NCBI GenBank assembly: GCA_003648395.1
Contig: QMPB01000079.1
Location: forward strand, 1 to 12,202
From: Bacteroidota bacterium
GTDB taxonomy: Bacteria > Bacteroidota > Bacteroidia > Bacteroidales > UBA1556
Direction of reading: 5' to 3'
Length of the DNA: 12,202 nt
Within the stretch, counting starts at the first letter, position 1. The number at the start of each line of letters is the position of its first letter. This document shows, one piece after another, positions 7,291-12,202 of the stretch. A program made the position numbers and the translations under genes. The notes under the pieces are model-generated. The model did not search any database. It saw only the letters and a program-made list of their open reading frames with translations, and was not told where the DNA came from.

Positions 7291-8127
7291 TTATTTATTA
7301 ATATAAACAGAGCCTTTCTTTTTAAACTTAATAGAAGCTGGCCCTAAAATACTCTCATGAATACCCAACATTAAAAATGAATTTGGATGCAGACTATGAT
7401 GAAATCCACTTAATATTCTGTTTTGTAATGTTTGATTTAAGTAAATCAAAACATTACGACATGAAATCAAATCGAACTTACCAAATGATAAACTTTGAGA
7501 TTTCACTAAATCATGTTCCAAAAATACAATTTTTTTCCTTAGGAAATCATTCATTATTATTTTGTCGCGTGATTTGTCAATTTTAAAATATTTTTCGTAG
7601 TCAACATTAGAGTAATCATCATAGTTAAGGGGATTATGTTTGATTACAGTATCAAAGTTACTCAAATAATCTAAATTATTTCTATATCTATATTCTCCTT
7701 TATGGGCTATTTCGAGTACTTTGGAGTTAATATCAGTAGCAAAAATGCTTGCTTGAGTCAATAATCCCATTTCATTTAATAAAATTGCAATCGAATATGC
7801 TTCTTGCCCTGTAGAACAACCAGCAATCCAAATATTAATTCTGTTTCTCTTTTGAAGATCAATTATAGTATTTGTTCTTAGAAACTTCCAGATTTTAACA
7901 TCTCTAAATAATTCCGTAGTATTAACAGTAATATCCTCTAAAAATTCTTTACAAAATTTAGGGTCGGTTTGAATTCCTCTAAGAATTTGAGTAACGTCCA
8001 TCTTTTGATTTATCATTATTCTTTTTACTCTTCGCAAAAGAGACCCCTCTGCATAATTACTCAAATCAAAACCAGAATATTGCTTTAGTTGTTGTATAAT
8101 AAAAATTAATTGTTCCTTTTGAAGCAT
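7291..8127 (-). CDS. CheR-type protein-glutamate O-methyltransferase
   Basis: The protein has 278 residues from the ATG at 8127-8125. The frame opens further upstream at a TTG (8157), but that TTG lies inside a promoter -7 element, so the ATG is preferred. The N-terminal helical CheR domain covers about 1-85, with TVNTTELFRD at 67-76. The SAM-binding Rossmann domain follows: IAGCSTGQEAYS (101-112), the acidic residue D132 in ATDIN, FLEHDL, and CRNVLIYLN (223-231). All the residues expected of an active CheR are present. It should methylate glutamates on a receptor or sensor coiled coil using S-adenosylmethionine. A degenerate copy and a CheB follow on the same strand, with a 111 bp gap before the degenerate copy. 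No chemotaxis kinase or MCP is present in the window, so its target may be one of the GAF/PAS sensors. Confidence 0.92.
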   Translation of the reverse strand: MLQKEQLIFIIQQLKQYSGFDLSNYAEGSLLRRVKRIMINQKMDVTQILRGIQTDPKFCKEFLEDITVNTTELFRDVKIWKFLRTNTIIDLQKRNRINIWIAGCSTGQEAYSIAILLNEMGLLTQASIFATDINSKVLEIAHKGEYRYRNNLDYLSNFDTVIKHNPLNYDDYSNVDYEKYFKIDKSRDKIIMNDFLRKKIVFLEHDLVKSQSLSFGKFDLISCRNVLIYLNQTLQNRILSGFHHSLHPNSFLMLGIHESILGPASIKFKKKGSVYINK

Positions 8128-8154
8128 ATTATTATATCTTATTTTATCCCGATA

Positions 8155-8187
8155 CAAAAATATAAAATAACTGACACCTTTTTACAA
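8155..8187 (-). promoter_or_regulatory. Bacteroidota-type promoter for the CheR gene and probably the operon
   Basis: Read on the minus strand, TTG (8187-8185), a 22 bp spacer and TATTTTTG (8162-8155) match the Bacteroidota consensus TTG / TAnnTTTG fully in the conserved positions, with spacing inside the reported 17-23 range. Transcription would begin near 8148, leaving a leader of about 20 bases before the CheR ATG at 8127. The location makes functional sense. Experimental start sites are of course not visible. Confidence 0.55.
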
Positions 8188-8283
8188 TACAAAAAAAAAG
8201 ATTTTTTTAACAATTTGAAAAAAAAATCTCATATTTGCAAAATATTAAACTAACAATCTTGTAATCATTTAATACATAAGTCT

Positions 8284-8332
8284 AATTACAACTCCTAATA
8301 ATACAATATGAGGAGTTCATTATAATGTAATT
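8284..8332. repeat. Nested inverted repeat in the leader/promoter region of the Cache sensor gene
   Basis: AACTCCT (8290-8296) is complementary to AGGAGTT (8311-8317) across a 14 bp loop. Outside it AATTACA (8284-8290) is complementary to TGTAATT (8326-8332). Together they could fold as a stem of about 13 bp with a 9-base bulge on the 3' side. No T-run follows, so it is not a typical terminator. It could be an operator or a structured leader lying about 120-170 bases before the start codon. Confidence 0.4.
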
Positions 8333-8454
8333 GTCCAAAGATATCACACAATTTAATGTACATGCTCAATGAATATTAATTATAATTGCTTGATATTTTA
8401 GAATTGTTATTTTTTCTTGGTATTTTATTAAACATTAATAACAACTTTTTAGTT

Positions 8455-10752
8455 ATGAAACTAAAACTCAACTCAAAGTTAATGGTATCCATATTAGGAG
8501 TTACCATTTTTATTTTTGTATTATCTCTTGGCTATATGGCTTTTATAATAAAGCCTATTAGATTAGCTGATATGGAAAAAACAGCAGCCTCCTATGCTGG
8601 GAAATATGCTAATTTAGTGAGATCCTATTTAACAGAAGAGATTAAAGTTTCGCGCACAATGGCCGATCAATTTGAGACTATGCAAAGTTATGACGCAGAA
8701 ACAAAACTAAGCCGAACTGTTAATATTCAAACTAAAATATTCTCAAAATACCCTTACTATCAGGCAATATGGATGAGTTGGGAAAGATCAAACCTAAGTA
8801 CAGCCTGGAAAAAGAATTACGGAAGAATACGAATTAATATTTTCAAGTCTTCTGACAAAGTAGTAATTGAGCGTGACTCAATGAATACTAATGGTGACAC
8901 TCCAGGAAGCCTATATTTACAATTAAAAACTAGTAAATCAGAATTTTTAACCGAGCCATATACTGACGTATATGATGGAGAATCAAAAATGGTTGCTAGT
9001 GTAGCATCTCCTGTAGTTATAAATGGAAGGTATGCTGGTTTATGTGGAATTGATATCCCAATGTCTAGATTTAATGATATTATCAACGAAGCTGAAAACA
9101 TTTATAGTTCTAATATATTTCTTATTTCAAATAAAGGAATATACGTTGGAAATAAAGAGCACAATGAGCTTGTTGGAAAATCAATTATTAATGATTTTTC
9201 TAATACAAATATTGATATTAAAAGTAAAATAAAAGAAGGCAAACCATTTTCTACTAATCTAAATATTAAAAATGAAGGTGATTTCTACTATACTTTTTAT
9301 CCATTTACTATAGCTGGCACATCACATCCATGGATGGTTGGTGTTGCCGTTCCTCGTGAAGTAATAATTAACCAAACTAATAGCAATTTTAGAAGTTCAT
9401 TTCTTGTTGGCGGTATTGGAATTATACTATTAATAATAGTTATTTTCTTTATCTCAAAAAACATTACAAATCCTCTTTCTAAAATCACAAATAGCTTAGA
9501 ACTATTATCAAAAGGTAAAATAAACTCTGTAAAAGAGTTAAACATAAAGAGAAATGATGAGATTGGTGACATTGCTAATTCTTCCAATACTTTAATCAAT
9601 AATTTAACAAATACGGCTCATTTTGCGAGAGAAATTGGTAAGGGAGATTTAGATGCAAAATTTAAAGCCTTAAGCGAAGAAGACGTGTTAGGAAATGCTC
9701 TTATTGAGATGAGAGATAGTCTTCAAAGGGCAAGAGAGGAAGAGGAAACAAGAAGAAAAAATGAAGAAGAGCAAAAATGGGCTACAGTAGGTTTTGCAAA
9801 ATTTGGAGAACTCTTACGTAATAATACTGACAATATGGAGTCTTTTACTTATAATGTAATTAGCAAATTAGTAAAATATACTAATTCAAATCAAGGGACC
9901 ATATTCCTAGTGAATAACGAAGACGATAGTGACACTTTTTTAGAAATGAGTTCTTGTTACGCTTATGACAGAAAGAAATTTGTGGATAAAAAAATACAAG
10001 CAGGCGAAAATTTAGTTGGGCAATGCTACTTAGAGGCTCAGACTATTCATATGACTGATATTCCTGATAATTATGTTAGTATTACAAGTGGATTAGGAGA
10101 TGCCAACCCTAGGTCATTATTAATTACTCCATTATCGTTCAACGATAATGTATATGGAGTTATTGAGATGGCTAGTTTCAATAAATTTAGTCAGTACCAA
10201 ATCGACTTTATCGAGAAAGTTGCAGAAAGCATAGCTTCAACTATATCTTCCGTTAAAGTAAATATTAAAACTGTGACTTTACTTGAAGAATCCAAACTAA
10301 AATCAGAGGAACTTGCCGCACAAGAAGAGGAAATGCGTCAGAATATGGAAGAACTACAAACCACTCAAGAAGAGTCTGCCCGAAGAGAAATTGAAATGAA
10401 TGGTGTTCTTAGCGCCCTAAATACATCATATTTGGTTGGTGAACTTGATATAAATGCTAATATTCTGAATTTAAATGAGAACGCTTTAGAACTTTTAGGC
10501 ATATCAAAAGAAAAAGCAGAAGGACACAATCTTCGTTCTTTTATTCAAGACAGTGAACTTGATAAATTTAACACCTTATGGGAAAAAGTAAAGAATGGAG
10601 AAACTGCAAAAAGGCAAAGTGTTGTGAATAGGGCTAAAGGTAAAGTTGTAATTACTGAATCATATTCACCAATTCTTGACGAAATGGATGAAATATATAA
10701 AGTTCTTAATATCGGTATAGAAGTTGATATTGATTTTGATAAAAATATTTAA
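8455..10752 (+). CDS. dCache-HAMP-GAF-PAS membrane sensor without an output domain
   Basis: The protein has 765 residues from the ATG at 8455. An upstream in-frame TTG at 8386 would add 23 residues, but the ATG places the first TM helix (about 9-31) in the normal position. A double-Cache extracytoplasmic domain covers about 32-312, with LTEPYTD (165-171) and AGLCGIDIP (194-202) as family landmarks. TM2 is about 316-335 and the HAMP domain about 336-390. A second HAMP-like segment has IGKGDLD (394-400) and MRD (419-421). A GAF domain (about 455-605) carries IPDNYVSITSGLG (536-548). A Glu/Gln-rich coiled coil (609-649) and a PAS domain (about 650-760) follow, and the protein ends there. No histidine kinase, GGDEF, MCP or PP2C domain is present. 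It is likely a small-molecule receptor that signals by protein contact. It is divergent from the CheR-CheB-phosphatase operon. Confidence 0.9.
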   Translation: MKLKLNSKLMVSILGVTIFIFVLSLGYMAFIIKPIRLADMEKTAASYAGKYANLVRSYLTEEIKVSRTMADQFETMQSYDAETKLSRTVNIQTKIFSKYPYYQAIWMSWERSNLSTAWKKNYGRIRINIFKSSDKVVIERDSMNTNGDTPGSLYLQLKTSKSEFLTEPYTDVYDGESKMVASVASPVVINGRYAGLCGIDIPMSRFNDIINEAENIYSSNIFLISNKGIYVGNKEHNELVGKSIINDFSNTNIDIKSKIKEGKPFSTNLNIKNEGDFYYTFYPFTIAGTSHPWMVGVAVPREVIINQTNSNFRSSFLVGGIGIILLIIVIFFISKNITNPLSKITNSLELLSKGKINSVKELNIKRNDEIGDIANSSNTLINNLTNTAHFAREIGKGDLDAKFKALSEEDVLGNALIEMRDSLQRAREEEETRRKNEEEQKWATVGFAKFGELLRNNTDNMESFTYNVISKLVKYTNSNQGTIFLVNNEDDSDTFLEMSSCYAYDRKKFVDKKIQAGENLVGQCYLEAQTIHMTDIPDNYVSITSGLGDANPRSLLITPLSFNDNVYGVIEMASFNKFSQYQIDFIEKVAESIASTISSVKVNIKTVTLLEESKLKSEELAAQEEEMRQNMEELQTTQEESARREIEMNGVLSALNTSYLVGELDINANILNLNENALELLGISKEKAEGHNLRSFIQDSELDKFNTLWEKVKNGETAKRQSVVNRAKGKVVITESYSPILDEMDEIYKVLNIGIEVDIDFDKNI

Positions 10753-10770
10753 GAGATATTCTTTTTAAAT

Positions 10771-10778
10771 TATATTTG
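10771..10778 (+). promoter_or_regulatory. -7 promoter element for the PapD-like gene
   Basis: TATATTTG fits the Bacteroidota -7 consensus TAnnTTTG exactly. It lies 30 bp before the ATG at 10809, giving an expected leader of about 25 bases. No TTG is found at the usual -33 distance; the nearest (10736-10738) is 32 bp away, so the promoter may be weak or activator-dependent. The last three bases form the TTG that would otherwise be taken as an upstream start codon. Confidence 0.45.
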
Positions 10779-10808
10779 CAGATTGTATTTATATTCAAAC
10801 AAATTATT

Positions 10809-11624
10809 ATGAAAAATTATATTGTATTATTTGCTTTTCTTTTGGCAAGCACTATTGCATATTCACAAAGTGTCTCTGTTTCGCCATCAAGATTTTACTA
10901 CAATGTTAGTCCAGGTAATTACAAAAGTCAAAAGCTTAGAGTAACAAATAATGGCACTAAGCTACAAACATTTACTGTTAACTTTATCAACTTTGGATCT
11001 TCAGGAAATAGAGGAAAAACCCAAATTGATACAAACAGAACATCAGACCATGGTATGGCTGATTGGTTATCTGCCTCGCCTTCATTTTTTGAACTCGCAG
11101 CAGGTGAAACACAGGAGGTTGAAATATTACTTCAATTACCAAATACACCTGAAGCAAATTCTGTTCGTTGGGCTCTTGCATCAGTAAAAATATCGAAAGA
11201 AAATACAGGTCCAACAGAAAAAGGAGAAAATGTAACTGGTATGGCTATTGTTTCAACTTTTAGTTTTCTAATTCACTTGTTTCAAACGCCTCCAAGTGTT
11301 ACCTATACTGAAGTTATAGTTGAGAAATTTTACGAAGACACTATTAATTCTAATGATTCTATTAGAACACTTGTGATGGATACAAAAAATATTGGTGATG
11401 CTATTGCTAATTGTGTTCCCTATCTTGATATGGTTAATTTAAAAAATGGTGAAAAAAGACAAGTAAAAACAAAAGGTTATACTATTTTACCAGGAGGTCT
11501 TCGTCAAATTAAATTTACTATTCCAAAAGATTTATCTAAAGGAGAATATAATATATTAGGAATAGTTGATTACGGCAGCGAAACTGACATTGCAGCGATG
11601 GAATTAAACATAAAAATAGAGTAA
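10809..11624 (+). CDS. Secreted PapD-like (Ig-fold) protein of unknown function
   Basis: The protein has 271 residues from the ATG at 10809; a TTG 33 bases upstream is rejected because it belongs to a -7 promoter element. A signal peptide is clear: MKNYIVLFAFLLASTIAYS, cut near residue 19-20. The mature N-terminal half resembles pilus-chaperone/PapD-like beta-sandwich domains: VSPSRFYYNVSPG, then LRVTNNGTKLQTFTV, WLSASPSFFELAAGETQEVEI (split between strands) and SVRWALASVKI. A second beta-rich domain (about 150-271) has TKNIGDAIANCVPYLDM and ILPGGLRQIKFTIP, ending in a short strand. There is no TM anchor, lipobox or gliding-type C-terminal sorting domain, so it is probably periplasmic. No usher or pilin gene is nearby, so a chaperone role cannot be assumed. 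It follows the Cache sensor gene by 56 bp with its own -7 element; read-through from the sensor gene is possible. Confidence 0.75.
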   Translation: MKNYIVLFAFLLASTIAYSQSVSVSPSRFYYNVSPGNYKSQKLRVTNNGTKLQTFTVNFINFGSSGNRGKTQIDTNRTSDHGMADWLSASPSFFELAAGETQEVEILLQLPNTPEANSVRWALASVKISKENTGPTEKGENVTGMAIVSTFSFLIHLFQTPPSVTYTEVIVEKFYEDTINSNDSIRTLVMDTKNIGDAIANCVPYLDMVNLKNGEKRQVKTKGYTILPGGLRQIKFTIPKDLSKGEYNILGIVDYGSETDIAAMELNIKIE

Positions 11625-11645
11625 ATTTTATCAATAAAATAGAAG

Positions 11646-11681
11646 AAAGAGCCTAATATATTGTTTATTGGCTCTTTTTTT
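11646..11681. terminator. Bidirectional rho-independent terminator
   Basis: AAAGAGCC (11646-11653) pairs with GGCTCTTT (11670-11677) across a 16-base loop, followed by a T-run to 11681 on the plus strand. On the minus strand the stem is followed by a T-rich stretch (TTCTTCT). It sits between two convergent genes, 22 bases after the PapD-like stop and touching the stop codon of the TauE-like gene, so it can end transcription from both sides. Confidence 0.85.
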
Positions 11682-12202
11682 ATGCTGCTAAAATAGATTT
11701 TATATCAATTAATCCAAAGACATTTGCTGCAGTAATAGCTACAACTGCAGCAATAACCCATCTTATAAAATTTGCACCATTTTCTATAGCCAATTTACTA
11801 GCTAATACTGCACCCAGAACATTTCCTATAGCTAATACAAAACCATATAAATAATTAACTTGATCATTATATATAAATACAACTAAGCTAAAGGGTACAT
11901 ATAACAATACGATGAAAACTTTTATTGCATTTGCCTTCACTAAGTCATATCCTGCACCTAAAACTATACCCATTAAAAGTAAATAACCTATCCCAACATG
12001 AATGAATCCTCCATAGATACCAATCAAGAAAAACACAAACATAATAAATGGGCTAACTTTTTTATTAATTAACTCTTCTTGCCCTTTTAACCACAATTGA
12101 GGTTTATAAAAAATGAAACCTAGCATAAGAATCATAATAATAGCAATTGCTTTTTAAAAAGTTTTTTCATCAATATATACTGCTATCCATACAAAAAATA
12201 TA
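11680..12202 (-). pseudogene. TauE/SafE-family (sulfite/anion exporter-like) permease, C-terminal part, interrupted by an in-frame TAA; 5' end off the window
   Basis: From 12135 to 11680 the frame encodes 151 residues with several hydrophobic helices and the family's second-half signature: FFLIGIYGGFIHVGIGYLLL, then a Lys-Ala-Asn-Ala segment (VKANAIKVF) and GNVLGAVLASKLA. These are typical of TauE/SafE transporters, which are usually about 250 residues with two such repeats. Reading upstream in the same frame past the nominal ATG gives KAIAII, then a TAA at 12156-12154, then IFFVWIAVYIDEKTF up to the window edge. The residues on both sides fit the normal mid-protein pattern of the family (A-V-x-I-D-E-x-x-F-[KR]), so the stop interrupts one gene. 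It lies in T5A5 (12151-12160 on the plus strand), and a one-base change would restore Lys. Either a real nonsense mutation or a sequence error; the short frame alone lacks half the transporter. Confidence 0.7.

Larger units (their letters stand above)
8128..8454. other. Divergent intergenic region between the CheR block and the Cache sensor
   Basis: This 327 bp stretch holds no credible gene. It contains the CheR promoter (8155-8187), A/T tracts at 8191-8228 (inverted repeat GATTTTTTT / AAAAAAATC at 8200-8208 and 8220-8228), and a nested inverted repeat at 8284-8332. For the plus-strand Cache gene only imperfect -7 candidates were found: CATATTTG at 8230-8237, TATAATTG at 8381-8388 and TATTTTTT at 8408-8415. 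None has a properly spaced TTTG -33 element except possibly the last, with TTG at 8386-8388 and 19 bp spacing. Confidence 0.5.

Noticed and set aside
7291..8127. The CheR/CheB genes as part of a chemotaxis operon
   Set aside because: No CheA, CheW, CheY or MCP signalling domain is encoded anywhere in the window, and the CheB lacks the receiver domain through which CheA would act.
8191..8228. A/T-tract inverted repeat as a terminator for the CheR region
   Set aside because: It lies upstream of both divergent genes, the stem is entirely A-T apart from one pair, and there is no gene ending nearby for it to terminate.
8817..9599. Two minus-strand frames (9101-8817 and 9599-9297) opposite the Cache sensor
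   Set aside because: Both are antisense to well-supported dCache/TM/HAMP sequence and show no independent signal such as promoter, motif or signal peptide.
10951..11214. Overlapping short frames on both strands inside the PapD-like gene
   Set aside because: They are shadows of a secreted beta-rich protein with a clear signal peptide; none has features of its own.
1..12202. CRISPR arrays, insertion sequences, tRNA or rRNA genes
   Set aside because: No regularly spaced repeats, transposase motifs, terminal repeats or tRNA-like sequences were seen on reading both strands.

Overview
The window is AT-rich and gene-dense and reads as a member of the Bacteroidota. The reasons are the TAnnTTTG-type -7 promoter elements, the general lack of Shine-Dalgarno sequences, and the kinds of GAF/PAS sensors, SpoIIE-type phosphatase and TerB-ABC protein it carries. 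The order cannot be fixed from the sequence alone. All functions below are inferred by reading translated motifs; no database search was possible.

Layout. The left two thirds (1-8127) is one minus-strand block. In transcription order it holds a chemoreceptor-type methyltransferase CheR (8127-7291), a second CheR-like protein that has lost its SAM-binding motif (7179-6358), a stand-alone CheB methylesterase domain (6358-5777), a small two-TM GAF sensor (5787-5038), a large TM-GAF-PAS-PAS-PP2C (SpoIIE) phosphatase (5026-2414), a SiaB-type kinase (2385-1801), a SiaC-type phosphoprotein (1798-1424), and the N-terminal 442 residues of an ABC protein that runs off the left edge. From the pseudo-CheR to SiaC the genes overlap or are 2-28 bp apart, so this is very likely one operon. 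A good promoter sits just upstream of CheR (8155-8187) and a weaker one upstream of the pseudo-CheR.

Divergent from this block, across about 330 bp of AT-rich DNA with inverted repeats, is a plus-strand dCache-HAMP-GAF-PAS membrane sensor (8455-10752) with no recognisable output domain. It is followed by a secreted PapD-like Ig-fold protein with its own -7 element (10809-11624), then a bidirectional terminator (11646-11681). Last comes a minus-strand TauE/SafE-family permease whose reading frame is broken by an in-frame TAA close to the right edge.

How the genes may work together (inference). The phosphatase, SiaB and SiaC form a complete partner-switching trio like SiaA/SiaB/SiaC of Pseudomonas, but there is no diguanylate cyclase (SiaD) in view. 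The trio is joined to CheR and CheB with no CheA, CheW, CheY or MCP signalling domain present. The three sensor proteins carry closely related GAF domains sharing an I-P-D-[ND]-Y-V motif. The model worth testing is a non-chemotactic signalling unit in which CheR/CheB adjust the Cache/GAF/PAS sensor or the phosphatase, and the output passes through SiaC phosphorylation.
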